The notes beneath the pieces are model-generated. The model was not told the origin of the DNA. It searched no databases and saw only the letters and a program-made list of their open reading frames with translations. A stretch of 64,000 nt of DNA from Thermoplasmata archaeon. GTDB lineage: Archaea; Thermoplasmatota; Thermoplasmata; Thermoplasmatales; GCA-001856825. The translations under genes and the position numbers were made by a program. How positions within the stretch are numbered: position 1 is the first letter of the stretch; every line of letters starts with the position of its first letter. The stretch covers positions 62,001-126,000 of the forward strand of contig JAJYUV010000003.1 in assembly GCA_021792355.1 (NCBI GenBank), read 5' to 3'. Below are positions 37,238-45,885 of this stretch, piece after piece.

Positions 37238-37999
37238 TCAAACAAGATACAGTTCCGATGAAGCTGAAGTGGCCCCACAAGTCGCAAAAGCATTCGCCGA
37301 TGAATTGTCAGGAATTGAAGATGGTGAGATCCCTTCGTAATAAAAACTGGCAGTGTCTCCAGATACATAATAAAGATTCATTGTCTTATTGACAGGGAAG
37401 CCATAGAGGGAAGATAGATTGAGATTTACGATGGTCGAATTGGGATCGAACGTATTTACCTGGATTACGATGGTATACGGATCGTTTGCCTTTATCGGGA
37501 AAGGAACGACGTAAAAGGCGTTGATAGAAATCTGATTTGACAGGTAATTCTTGGATTGCCAAACGATCTGATTCGAAGGTTTGTAGAACAAATATGAGAT
37601 GACCGTAAAGTTGCCAGATTCATTTAGTTTCAGAGACGAACTGTTCCAAAGTATCTCATCTCCGGGTACCAGATACCTACTTGGGTTGCCGTACGGGGTT
37701 TCTATGTTCACAGAGCTCAAGACGCTGGAATGTTCGACGGTATTGATCATAATCAGGAGAAAAGTCTGGCTCCTCAGAAGCGGGCTTCCGGCTTGGTCCG
37801 TAAGATTCTCATAAAGAATGTGTGTGGTCGGGTTATACGAAATTTCCGAATCTATGGTTATCTGCTCGGAGGGGGTTGCAAGTGGAAAATTCTGTACATA
37901 AACAAAGACCGCTGCAAACAAAACTATTGTGATAGCTAGAACCAGTATGGTCCCAACGACCTCGGAAACGGCATCTTCCTCTTTTATTCTCTTCAACAA
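37238..37999 (-). CDS. archaeal type IV pilin-like protein
   Basis: The 253-residue protein begins with a short basic leader (MLKRIKEED), then AVSEVVGTILVLAITIVLFAAVFVYV, the class III signal and hydrophobic helix of archaeal pilins (Pilin_N/DUF1628 type). The rest is a secreted beta-rich domain with Asn-X-Ser/Thr sites. Prepilin peptidase would cleave just before or after AVSEVVG. It would be part of an adhesion pilus or pseudopilus. A second pilin-like gene lies on the other side of the first A/B module, in the opposite orientation. Confidence 0.85.
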   Translation of the reverse strand: MLKRIKEEDAVSEVVGTILVLAITIVLFAAVFVYVQNFPLATPSEQITIDSEISYNPTTHILYENLTDQAGSPLLRSQTFLLIMINTVEHSSVLSSVNIETPYGNPSRYLVPGDEILWNSSSLKLNESGNFTVISYLFYKPSNQIVWQSKNYLSNQISINAFYVVPFPIKANDPYTIVIQVNTFDPNSTIVNLNLSSLYGFPVNKTMNLYYVSGDTASFYYEGISPSSIPDNSSANAFATCGATSASSELYLV

Positions 38000-38130
38000 A
38001 AAAGTATAGGTTTCGACTTTATCAATCTTTACGGTTCGGACGACCCGGACTCAATGAGTTGTCTGGCAAGGTGTTAGAAATCAATAAGATGGTCCCAACG
38101 TCTTTTCAGTTTGCTGAAAAATTTGTCGGC

Positions 38131-38448
38131 TCATCCTTTCCATATTCCTATCGCAAGGCCGATCAAGAAGAGTATGATTGTCATAGACAGTCCGACCGCA
38201 CCAAGCTGAACATCCTTCAGATAGGTACTTGCCAACGAAATAAATTTATTCAGCTCATAAGTCAGGGAGATTTTGGGAACGAAGGTAAGACCAACGTAAC
38301 TAGCTATAACAAAACCTATGATTGTCAGTACAAAAGCAATCGCACCTTTTTTGATTGCGAGACCGAATAGCAGACCCGCTACAAAGGTGAGAATGAAATC
38401 AAGAATGGTCGTGTACTCAAACACCAATTCTTTCCGCCCCCATGCCAC
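38131..38448 (-). CDS. small membrane protein, unknown family
   Basis: The 105-residue protein has three predicted helices (about 14-32, 35-55 and 82-102) with a hydrophilic segment between the second and third. I do not recognise a family. It sits between a pilin-like gene and the B gene of module 1 on the same strand, and the gap to B is about 156 bases. It has an AT-rich upstream region. It might be a module accessory, but the second module lacks a counterpart. Confidence 0.55.
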   Translation of the reverse strand: MAWGRKELVFEYTTILDFILTFVAGLLFGLAIKKGAIAFVLTIIGFVIASYVGLTFVPKISLTYELNKFISLASTYLKDVQLGAVGLSMTIILFLIGLAIGIWKG

Positions 38449-38604
38449 TACTCATTTCTAGAAACAATCCTTAAACTTATACATTAAGTATTTGGTACAT
38501 TTTTGAAACTGCATACTTTCATTTTCCAACTGAAAAGATAGCAGTTACAGAGTATGTGCCGATTGATTCTAGATATATTCTCACTAAATAGAGTCAGAAA
38601 AAAT

Positions 38605-39552
38605 TTAACTACTGCTGTGCCCCATAGAAACCACAATCGTATCACCCTTGGAGGCACTTTCAAACTCCGCTTCTATAAACGTTCGATCATCGACAAGATG
38701 CCCTCTAGTTATATAATCCGGGTAAGCTTCCTTTATGCCATCTAGAAATCGCTTTCGAATTGAAACCTTCTCATCCTTTAATTCCGTAATATGGATTCTA
38801 AAGGAGTCTATGTCTAGAGGTAAAGCCATCTTTAACTGACCCAATCCGGTCCTGAGACTGCTTATAATGAACAAGAAACCAGATTCAGAAGGCTTTATTG
38901 GCCTGTTGAAATTAATGAGAATTCCGGTTTGACCGGCAAAAGAATAAGCAATCTGTATAGCGTCCTTTGGTATCTTTCCTAGGTGATCAAACACATCTAG
39001 ATCAATTTCAAACAAATTGTTAAGACTCCCAACAGGTATAGCGAATGGAATCCCTTTCATGGGTCCCTGGCCTTGGTTATCAAACCGAAGCAACGTAGTC
39101 ATCGTCATTTCAGAGTCATAAACGTTGAGAGTCACAATTGCCTGGTTGATTCTCTGCCGTTTATATGCATCATCCTTTACCCGCCTTGAGTAAAGTATGA
39201 CCCCATTCTCCGTTTTCCTTTCCACGAGATTCAACCGCATCGCCTTCTCCAGATTTCTATGAACATTCGTATTACTCACTTCTGTCCCCCTGATCGATTC
39301 GAGCAGTTCCTTAATCTCCTTGAACCTGTACTTTCCATCGTTCATTCTCTTTTCTATCATCTCTTGGAATGCATTTATCGGCTCCTTTTTAGACGAGTTA
39401 TCCCCTGTTCTGAAGTAATGAGAAGTACCATTTCTGTGAATGTACACTTCATAAAGGTAGACGCGGCCATTTGCACCGGTAGCGTGATGGCGTTTTATGG
39501 TTGCATTGCCTCCACAAATCTTGCACTCAGCATATAAGGGTCTTCGAGGCAT
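38605..39552 (-). CDS. module 1 family B protein: zinc ribbon, winged helix, C-terminal beta domain
   Basis: The 315-residue protein starts with a CKICG pair and an IHRNGTSH pair, a CxxC/Hx5H zinc module at about 10-46. A winged helix follows (about 60-120; NVHRNLEKAMRLNLVERKTENG). The C-terminal part (about 140-315) has predicted beta strands and GIPFAIPVGSLNNL, DHLGKI, IAYSFAGQTG, NRPIKPSE and EAEFESASKGDTIVVS. The copy at 51571 shares these motifs and their order and is clearly a paralogue. CGGAGG stands before the ATG. I recognise no named family. The architecture suggests a DNA-binding regulator with a sensing or partner domain. Confidence 0.8.
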   Translation of the reverse strand: MPRRPLYAECKICGGNATIKRHHATGANGRVYLYEVYIHRNGTSHYFRTGDNSSKKEPINAFQEMIEKRMNDGKYRFKEIKELLESIRGTEVSNTNVHRNLEKAMRLNLVERKTENGVILYSRRVKDDAYKRQRINQAIVTLNVYDSEMTMTTLLRFDNQGQGPMKGIPFAIPVGSLNNLFEIDLDVFDHLGKIPKDAIQIAYSFAGQTGILINFNRPIKPSESGFLFIISSLRTGLGQLKMALPLDIDSFRIHITELKDEKVSIRKRFLDGIKEAYPDYITRGHLVDDRTFIEAEFESASKGDTIVVSMGHSSS

Positions 39553-39609
39553 CGGCCTCCGAATTTAGCCGGCGATATTCAACTTTTTCAGTCGGTTTTA
39601 GAACAATTC

Positions 39610-40584
39610 CTAGATGTTTTTCCACCTGAATTGCATTACAGAAAAGGATTTCACGGCCTTGAGCTTCAAACTATACACATAATTCCAACCTGGTTTCTTA
39701 TCTATTTTTATTGATTTTGAAAGGTCAATCACTTCGTTCAAGTCGGATTCCGACAACGTAGCTCTGGCCTCTAGTTGCCTATTGCCAAGAAAAGTCAAAT
39801 TAAAACTTTTCATAAATGTTGCTGCTGTGTGAAAGAATGACTGGTTCAGTTCGCTCCAGTCATATTCGAACCTGATCCTGATGGTTTCATTTGGAAGTAG
39901 TGGCTTAGTCAGTTTCAAGAGTAATCTCTTCTCCAAAGGGTTGTCTTCTATTACTATCGTCTTTAGCTCCACCTTATGAGTTAAGTCACGAGCCTTAAAG
40001 CAGATTTTTTCAAATTCTATTTCTGAATCCCCCAAGATCTTATACGGGAGGTTGACCAAGGGCCACTTCTTGTCGTTTCGGACTAAGGCATTTGATACGT
40101 GACGCCTGAAGAGGCCATCGCCGTCGATGTCACTTAGGATGACTTTTAGTGAATCATCCACGAAACTCAATCTGTCACTGTAGGCTGCATTGATAAAATA
40201 TACCTTTCTATCCTTTTTAATAGATTTTAACATCCCCAGTTCCACAAGCTGATAGAGACTATCTCTTATGGAATCAAGATTGGCTCTTTGATTCATTTTT
40301 AACAAAGACAATCGTGCCTCCTCCGCGCTGAACAAACCGTTCTTGAAGCTTTCTGAGTTAATTATATCTATAAGCGTTTTTTTCAAAATTCCCTTCTTAA
40401 ACGACCGGGATTGCAGCGGCGACTCGTTAGAATAATGTACTGCATCTTCGTGTCGATAAATCAGGTAGTCGTATCTCTTTCCGTACCTGTTGAGGACCCA
40501 TTTTCGAGTCATAAGCGAAGGTTTCTTGCAAGTCGGACATATCACTTCTTCCTTCACAGATGCCACCACGCTATAGCGACTCAT
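39610..40584 (-). CDS. module 1 family A protein: zinc ribbon, winged helix, C-terminal beta domain
   Basis: The 324-residue protein has CPTC followed by RKWVLNRYGKRYDYLIYRH and VHYSN (CxxC/Hx4H at about 16-52). A helical and winged-helix part follows (about 60-150; RDSLYQLVELGMLKSIKKDRKVYF). The C-terminal beta-rich domain (about 165-324) holds WPLVNLPYKILGDSEIEF, KRLLLKLTKPLLPNE, FEYDWSELNQ and AATF. It is paralogous to the protein at 50555. No ribosome binding site is seen; a TATA-like TTTTATTTT lies about 25 bases upstream, so the transcript may be leaderless. The peptide gene is 40 bases upstream. Unknown function, likely DNA-binding. Confidence 0.8.
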   Translation of the reverse strand: MSRYSVVASVKEEVICPTCKKPSLMTRKWVLNRYGKRYDYLIYRHEDAVHYSNESPLQSRSFKKGILKKTLIDIINSESFKNGLFSAEEARLSLLKMNQRANLDSIRDSLYQLVELGMLKSIKKDRKVYFINAAYSDRLSFVDDSLKVILSDIDGDGLFRRHVSNALVRNDKKWPLVNLPYKILGDSEIEFEKICFKARDLTHKVELKTIVIEDNPLEKRLLLKLTKPLLPNETIRIRFEYDWSELNQSFFHTAATFMKSFNLTFLGNRQLEARATLSESDLNEVIDLSKSIKIDKKPGWNYVYSLKLKAVKSFSVMQFRWKNI

Positions 40585-40624
40585 TGATATTAAGGACTAC
40601 AAAATAAAAGAATTAAAACTCCAT

Positions 40625-40726
40625 TTATCCTCCGCCCTGAGATATTCCACCCAAGGGTGTTGGTTGTGTTAGCAAGAAATATATGGCAAACGTCAGTCCA
40701 GCCATCAAACTCAAAATCTCTACCAT
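40625..40726 (-). CDS. module 1 hydrophobic peptide (33 residues)
   Basis: A short frame of 33 residues starts at an ATG with GAGGGAT five bases upstream. It has one hydrophobic helix (about 4-19), then QPTPLGG and a terminal GGG. The peptide at 50399 has the same design: Glu at position 3, a helix, then PLGG and a GGA end. The promoter is also shared: palindrome 40779-40797, TATA-like box 40758-40768. It precedes family A and then B on the same strand. Too short for standard gene finders. It could be a secreted signal, a membrane toxin or a small membrane modulator; none is proven. Confidence 0.72.
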   Translation of the reverse strand: MVEILSLMAGLTFAIYFLLTQPTPLGGISQGGG

Positions 40727-40757
40727 TTGAGATCCCTCACTATCAAATTCTGAACGG

Positions 40758-40768
40758 TTATTTTTATA
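40758..40768 (-). promoter_or_regulatory. TATA-like box of module 1 peptide promoter
   Basis: On the minus strand the box reads TATAAAAATAA and starts 42 bases before the peptide ATG. The corresponding box before the second peptide starts 41 bases before its ATG and reads TATCGAAATA. The flanking AGTAT...AAATA is shared. Expected transcription start is about 12 bases before the ATG, leaving room for the ribosome binding site. Confidence 0.65.
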
Positions 40769-40778
40769 CTAGCAGGTA

Positions 40779-40797
40779 GTTAGAAAAATCTTCTAAC
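40779..40797. promoter_or_regulatory. palindrome GTTAGAA-N5-TTCTAAC upstream of module 1 peptide
   Basis: Seven-base perfect arms flank a five-base centre. The centre is 62 bases before the peptide start codon and the palindrome ends about 10 bases upstream of the TATA-like box. The same arms, spacer length and distance occur at 50329-50347 before the second peptide. The position is suited to an activator or to a repressor that blocks TFB. The likely ligand is one of the zinc/winged-helix proteins of the module. Confidence 0.75.
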
Positions 40798-41450
40798 CTT
40801 CTGGTGGTTTTAAATTACTCCTTCAAGATTTGGGATTATAGAACTGAATGAACAGAAAGGGTACTAAGTTGTATAGACAACTAATCTGCTAAGACAATAA
40901 TCACGCGGAGGGGCCATCAATGAGGGGGCTCCCAAGGGGCCTCCTCTTGAAAAATGGTGGGAAGCACCGTACATGAAAAAGAGAAACCATTAACATCATT
41001 TCATATTCCATTAATGAAGCTACCACTCGTTTCTACATATTATCAAGTCTAAGAGGAGGAGGGGCGGTCTTTCTATTTAAAGTACAGCAGTTAGTTACAA
41101 GTTCTTAGAGTTGCATTTCATAAACAAGAAAAAGTAGTCAGACAGCACCAATTATTTGTGTTCGTGAACGAACTCCGTTTCCGATAAAATCGAAATTAGA
41201 ATGATTAACTCAGTTAATTGCTACCACTTGATATTGTATTGGGTTCAAGACTCGTCTGAAAATGGACAGTAGTTCTTCAGGTTCGTGAATTGGTCTGAAA
41301 TTAAAGACTTATCAATTGAGGTGGATTGCCCACACGGATGGTACACGCGATTATTGCCGGAAAATTGAGTTCCAAGGAGTTGGCGTGACCTCAAAATATA
41401 TATTCGGTTTATGCATTTCTTTTCACTCCTGGCCTGCCAGAGGGGAAGAG
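40798..41450. other. long non-coding region between module 1 and the second pilin-like gene
   Basis: No protein gene is supported in about 650 bases; overlapping frames here have no ribosome binding site or family features. It holds a strong hairpin at 40923-40945, a near-palindrome GTTCGTGAACGAAC region at about 41159-41172, a minus-strand TATA-like CTTTAAATAG at about 41073-41082, and the plus-strand promoter of the pilin-like gene (AAAATATATATT near 41394-41404). Confidence 0.5.
40923..40945. other. strong GC-rich hairpin
   Basis: A ten-base stem with two G-U pairs (plus-strand reading) closes on a CAA loop. It is unusually GC-rich for this AT-rich region. No T-run follows, so it is not a simple intrinsic terminator. 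It may be part of a structured RNA or a processing signal. Confidence 0.45.
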
Positions 41451-42017
41451 ATGAGAGAAGTCGTTCGTAGGGTCCATAAAAAAATAGTATTGTTCCATAC
41501 AAAAGGGGAGGATGCAGTTTCCCCTGTCATTGCTACAATTCTGATGGTTGCAGTGACTGTTGTCCTTGCTGCTGCAGTGTATCTGCTAGTCTCGTATTAT
41601 ACCCCAAGTCCAGTTCCTCTCTACGGTAGTTTAACCGAGCAGTCCACAGGAACAAGTTCGAACTCAACCACGCTCCTGTTAACCCTCGGACAGCCGACAG
41701 TTCTCAAGAATCCCTCTTATTTCCACATGCAAATTCTGAATCTAAGCTCTGGCTCCACGGGGGTCGGTTGGACCATACAAAACGTTACAATAACAAATCC
41801 TGACGGGACGGTGCTATATATGGACACATTTATTAGTAGCGGAAATGTATGGACCTCTGACAAAGCAATACCGGTTGACGGTGCCACCTCAATTGAATCT
41901 AGCGCCTTTATCACGATAATTTTTCACACGACGGGGAAACCTGTGGTCATGTCTGATCTTGAGGTCAAAATCAGTTACACTGGCACTACTGGCTCCATAT
42001 ATACTCAGCTTAGTTGA
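41451..42017 (+). CDS. archaeal type IV pilin-like protein
   Basis: From the ATG at 41451 the product is 188 residues. It has a basic leader (MREVVRRVHKKIVLFHTKGED), then AVSPVIATILMVAVTVVLAAAVYLLV, the archaeal pilin (Pilin_N) helix, and a secreted domain of about 140 residues with Asn-X-Ser/Thr. GAGGGG lies six bases before the ATG; a frame extending upstream to 41316 gives sequence not seen in pilins, so the short start is used. It would be processed by the archaeal prepilin peptidase and act in adhesion. Confidence 0.88.
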   Translation: MREVVRRVHKKIVLFHTKGEDAVSPVIATILMVAVTVVLAAAVYLLVSYYTPSPVPLYGSLTEQSTGTSSNSTTLLLTLGQPTVLKNPSYFHMQILNLSSGSTGVGWTIQNVTITNPDGTVLYMDTFISSGNVWTSDKAIPVDGATSIESSAFITIIFHTTGKPVVMSDLEVKISYTGTTGSIYTQLS

Positions 42018-42124
42018 TGTAATTTTCTTGTTTATTAGTCCCCGAGGTTTGAAAATCAGTGACAACCTAAACAGGAGGGCTCTTTTGGGAAAAGAGTAAT
42101 AACAATTTCCTCTTAAGATCACGA

Positions 42125-43030
42125 ATGAACTTCATAACAGAGAAAGAGGTATTCGAGAATTTTGACATGGCGACAGCGATAGAGGCGATGACGGAAGCAT
42201 TTTTGGAGTTCCACCGTGGGAATGCAGGTGCAGATCCTAGGATGAGGACCTTTTCAAACGAATCAGTTCTTAGCACAATGCCAGCTTTCATGAATAAGTA
42301 TCACATTGCGGGACTAAAGAGCTATATAGCTTCGAAACACGGTGCGAAATTTGTGGTCATCCTTTTTGACACAAGGAGTACAGAACTGATCGCATTGGTC
42401 GAAGCGAATCGTCTAGGACAAGTTAGAACCGGAGCCGTTCCAGCAGTAGCTACCTCTATTCTGCACGGCAAATGCTCAGTCTTCACACTCATTGGGTCAG
42501 GGTTTCAAGCAGAAACTCAGCTAGAAGGCATTCTAGAAGTTAGTGACCCAGAAGAGATCAGGGTATATTCTCGTACTCAAGCGCATGGTAAGGCATTCGC
42601 TGAGAGAATGTCCAAGAAGTTTGGAAGGCAGCTGGAATTCAAGAGCGACTTATTATCGGCCTTAGATGGTGCAGATGTAATATCTTCCATTACTTCCTCA
42701 CAGCAACCCATAATCGAGGATCTTTCCTTTAATGAGAATTTTCACCTCAATCTAGCAGGTTCAAACATTCTATCCCGAAGGGAAGTTTCGCAGAATGTGA
42801 TCGAAAGTGCCAGCCTAGTTGTAGTAGAGCATCTGGAACAGTCTTTCAGGGAATCTTCGGAGATTTCCGATTTTGTGAAAGCAGGAGGAAGGGTGGTCGA
42901 ATTGAAGGAAGTGGTCGGATCAGGTGAGAAATACAGAAATCACAAGAAAACTATCTTCAAGAGCATGGGGATTGGGCTAGAGGATATATCATCGGCGTAT
43001 TACGTCCTCAAGAAGATGAAATTGGTCTAA
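42125..43030 (+). CDS. ornithine cyclodeaminase/mu-crystallin family protein
   Basis: The 301-residue protein follows the family pattern: ADPRMRTF, then GLKSYIASKHG, VILFDTRSTELIALVEANRLGQVRTGAVPAVAT and the NAD-binding IGSGFQAETQLEGI. The catalytic lysine and arginine regions are present. The family includes ornithine cyclodeaminase, alanine dehydrogenase and ketimine reductases, so the substrate is not fixed by sequence. An FAD oxidoreductase gene follows 70 bases downstream, which hints at imine or amino-acid oxidation. Confidence 0.88.
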   Translation: MNFITEKEVFENFDMATAIEAMTEAFLEFHRGNAGADPRMRTFSNESVLSTMPAFMNKYHIAGLKSYIASKHGAKFVVILFDTRSTELIALVEANRLGQVRTGAVPAVATSILHGKCSVFTLIGSGFQAETQLEGILEVSDPEEIRVYSRTQAHGKAFAERMSKKFGRQLEFKSDLLSALDGADVISSITSSQQPIIEDLSFNENFHLNLAGSNILSRREVSQNVIESASLVVVEHLEQSFRESSEISDFVKAGGRVVELKEVVGSGEKYRNHKKTIFKSMGIGLEDISSAYYVLKKMKLV

Positions 43031-43100
43031 AACGCAATGGTCAAAATCGGTCTTTGCAGTGTTCATGTACTTAAATAAGTGCTCGCAATCTGCTTTGACC

Positions 43101-44363
43101 ATGCAAAAATACGATCTACTGGTGGTAGGGGCCGGAATATCTGGCCTCGCATCTTCATATCACATAAAAAAGGACAACCCAGATCTTAACATCTGCATTG
43201 TAGATAAGTGGGGGACTTACGCTCAGGGAAATACTGCAAAAAGTGATGCAGCTTTTAGGGATGTGTTCAATTCAGAAGTCAATTACAAACTTGCTTCGTC
43301 CTCAATATCATTTTATAGGGACGTCCAAAGGAGCGGATTTAATTTAGGCATGCACTTCAGCGGATATTTGTTTCTAATGGACCAGAAAAGTCTAAATTCA
43401 CCATCGATAGGTAGGCTTCTGAAAAAAGTCAGGTCGAAGGTGCTAGATAGAGACGAAATTGCTGAACTGGGATTCCGGACCAATCCGGATCAGGAAGCTG
43501 CTCGTATTATGAACTTGAAGAATATTGACGGTGGACTAGTCGGAGAGAACTGTGGAATCATGGAGCCAGACCTGTTGGCCGAATACTATGTAAAGGAACT
43601 AGAGAATCTCGGAGTCGATTTTAAATTCAATACGAAGGTCAATAAACTTAACTTGTCTCCGAAAAACAAACTTAATTTCCCTGGTGAGCCATTCATATGG
43701 CAGGACAAGTTCGTTGAATCCATTGATACGAATAAGGGAGATATTTCTGCTGACCAGTTTCTGCTTGCCACTGACGTATGGACAAACGACTTGCTTGGTC
43801 CCGTTGGAATTGACACTTTTACTCGACCTAAGAAGGTGCAAGTGTTCCAGATTCAAGGAGAGGCCATTTCTAAAATGGTAACGAAGAGAGTGACTGGAGA
43901 TGAAGATATATTTCCGTTCACGATTCTTCCGGGCCCGACTATTGACATGAGACCTGATCCAAAGTCGAGAACTTTTTGGATCTCGTACAGCGAAGGAATC
44001 GGGCAAGGTTTTTCCTTGGAGGAAAATCCAAGCGCGGATACTGAATACTATTCCAACAATCTCTACACAGTTCTTCGGGAATACGTTCCTGCATTTTCAA
44101 ATTCAAGGGTCGCCACGAGCTGGGCTGGCTTCTATTCCATGAATAACATGGACGGAACGTACGTTCTCGAAAAATACATGAATGTCTCAGTAGTCAACGG
44201 TAGCAGCGGGAGTGGAATCATGAAGGCGGACTCTGCGGGTAGAATGACCTCTGCATTATTCTCAGGAAGAGAGTATGCAAAACTATACGATGGGTCTGAA
44301 ATACGAGTGTCAGATCTCGGGATTTCCAATAGAAAGGTAGAACAGGAGACCTTGATTATATAA
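43101..44363 (+). CDS. FAD-dependent oxidoreductase (DAO family)
   Basis: From the ATG at 43101 the product is 420 residues and begins MQKYDLLVVGAGISGLASSYH, the Rossmann dinucleotide site. A frame upstream to 43059 adds 14 residues that lack family features. The domain continues to a C-terminal segment with VVNGSSGSGIMKADSAGRM, matching the FAD-contacting glycine region of DAO-type amine or hydroxy-acid oxidases. It lies after an ornithine cyclodeaminase-like gene, so it may act on a related imine or amino acid. Confidence 0.85.
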   Translation: MQKYDLLVVGAGISGLASSYHIKKDNPDLNICIVDKWGTYAQGNTAKSDAAFRDVFNSEVNYKLASSSISFYRDVQRSGFNLGMHFSGYLFLMDQKSLNSPSIGRLLKKVRSKVLDRDEIAELGFRTNPDQEAARIMNLKNIDGGLVGENCGIMEPDLLAEYYVKELENLGVDFKFNTKVNKLNLSPKNKLNFPGEPFIWQDKFVESIDTNKGDISADQFLLATDVWTNDLLGPVGIDTFTRPKKVQVFQIQGEAISKMVTKRVTGDEDIFPFTILPGPTIDMRPDPKSRTFWISYSEGIGQGFSLEENPSADTEYYSNNLYTVLREYVPAFSNSRVATSWAGFYSMNNMDGTYVLEKYMNVSVVNGSSGSGIMKADSAGRMTSALFSGREYAKLYDGSEIRVSDLGISNRKVEQETLII

Positions 44364-44437
44364 GATTAGAAAACACGCCTGACAAAGCAAACTGGCTTTG
44401 AACGTAAAGAATATCCCCTTCCGGTTCATAGCATGTC

Positions 44438-45421
44438 ATGCCCGTATTAGAAAGGAAAAATCGTTTTGATATCAAGAAATTTATTGTAAAAGGAAGGAGC
44501 CTATCTGATAACTTCCTGAAAGATCCGGTTAACAGAGAGGTCATAGTTTTCGAAAGAAACATCAAAGACTCAACTCCTGCTCTAATTGGACTTGCAGGTT
44601 TTTTCGGCAGTTCCACTAATTTCTTGAATCGATCGTACATGGGTCACGATTTCTTTGGAGTTCTTAATTCAATTGCGGTAAACCGGACAAAATCTTTTCT
44701 CATAGTACTGCCAGATACGATGACTTCCTATTACGGTAACCAATTCATTAACTCATCTGCGGTCGGAAGATATGAGAACTTCATCATCAGGGATGTGGTG
44801 AATTTTATCAACAGGGAATACGGCAGAAGGAAAATAGGATTATTCGGGAAGTCCTCAGGCGGATTCGGTTCTTACACACTTGCTTCAAAACACCCGGAGA
44901 TTTTTGGAGGGTTTATAGACGTATCTGGAGATTCCGGATTTGAATACTGTTACCTTCGGGATTTTCCCTCAGCTATCCAGCGTCTAGAAAGCAAAAGTCC
45001 AGAGAAATTCATAAAATACTTCAACAACAAACCCAGACCGGATAACGTGGATCTCGGAGTCATGAACATCCTTGCGATGGCAGCCTTCTATTCCCCTAAT
45101 GAAAAGGCAAAGTTAGGGTTTGATCTCCCATTTGATACCAGTTTCCATACTCTACGGCAGGAAGTATGGGATAGATGGTTGGCCCTTGACCCACTTAGAA
45201 ATTTGGATGAACGACTGGAAAACCTCAGAGAAGAAAAGATTATTTTGCAGGTGGGAAAGAAGGACGAGTTTTCTATCAACATCGGAATGAAGGGCATGAA
45301 CAGGAAACTTGAGAAGAATCGAGTAAAGCACGAGTACAAGGAATACGATGAGGGCCACTTTGGAATAGAGTACCTGTACAAAGACTCAATTCCGTCTCTC
45401 ATCAGCGCCCTAACTTTGTAG
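44438..45421 (+). CDS. alpha/beta hydrolase, esterase D-like
   Basis: The 327-residue protein has the esterase layout: oxyanion region GLAGFFG, nucleophile elbow GKSSGG near residue 149, then GKKDEF carrying the acidic residue and DEGHFG with the histidine. It resembles the esterase D and enterochelin esterase-like group. Substrate is unknown. It follows the FAD oxidoreductase by about 75 bases and may be in the same transcript. Confidence 0.85.
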   Translation: MPVLERKNRFDIKKFIVKGRSLSDNFLKDPVNREVIVFERNIKDSTPALIGLAGFFGSSTNFLNRSYMGHDFFGVLNSIAVNRTKSFLIVLPDTMTSYYGNQFINSSAVGRYENFIIRDVVNFINREYGRRKIGLFGKSSGGFGSYTLASKHPEIFGGFIDVSGDSGFEYCYLRDFPSAIQRLESKSPEKFIKYFNNKPRPDNVDLGVMNILAMAAFYSPNEKAKLGFDLPFDTSFHTLRQEVWDRWLALDPLRNLDERLENLREEKIILQVGKKDEFSINIGMKGMNRKLEKNRVKHEYKEYDEGHFGIEYLYKDSIPSLISALTL

Positions 45422-45450
45422 TCCTATATTGGAAATGCAAGCGATATATA

Positions 45451-45885
45451 TCAGACGTACTTTACAATCAGATCATCAAGTCTCTTGAGGATCTCCTGCA
45501 ACTCTGACAGGTCTTCTGCCTTCATGTTTGCGAATATAGCCTCAATACTCTCCTTCTCCAGTCTCCTGATCTCCCTGCACTTTTCTTCCCCCTTCCTCGT
45601 GAGTGTCACAAAGTAGCTTCTCCTGTCTTCTCCTCTCCTTCTCTTCACAAATCCCTTTGATTCGAGGCCATCTACAGACAGGGTTATTATTGCGTTTGAA
45701 TAACCGGTCGAGTCGGACAGGTCACTCATCTTCAGACGTTCAACGCCGTTGCATATCTTGTGCATCAGGACGTATTCAGTCTTGCTGATGTCGCCAAGCT
45801 TTGAGTTTACTTCTGCCAATATCTTTCCCCTGAGTTTCCTGATAGAGGAAAGTCTTTCCAGGAGAAGTGTGTAATTTTCCTTCAT
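45451..45885 (-). CDS. MarR-family regulator
   Basis: The 144-residue protein is a MarR-type winged helix: LMHKICNGVERLKMSDLSDSTGYSNAIITLSVDGLESKGFVKRRRGEDRRSYFVTLTRKGEE has the recognition helix and the DRR wing, flanked by dimer helices. Its ATG overlaps the MFS exporter stop in ATGA, so it is the last gene of an exporter-regulator operon on the minus strand. It probably responds to a compound exported by that transporter. Confidence 0.9.
   Translation of the reverse strand: MKENYTLLLERLSSIRKLRGKILAEVNSKLGDISKTEYVLMHKICNGVERLKMSDLSDSTGYSNAIITLSVDGLESKGFVKRRRGEDRRSYFVTLTRKGEEKCREIRRLEKESIEAIFANMKAEDLSELQEILKRLDDLIVKYV

Noticed and set aside
38059..38370. Plus-strand frame of 103 residues
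   Set aside because: Antisense to the small membrane protein at 38131-38448, which has clear helices.
40987..41016. Repeated CCATTAA pair, considered as a CRISPR-like or operator repeat
   Set aside because: Only two 7-base copies in AT-rich DNA; no array and no spacers of even length.
41316..41450. 45-residue extension of the second pilin-like protein
   Set aside because: Pilin leaders are short; the internal ATG at 41451 has GAGGGG before it and begins a normal basic leader.
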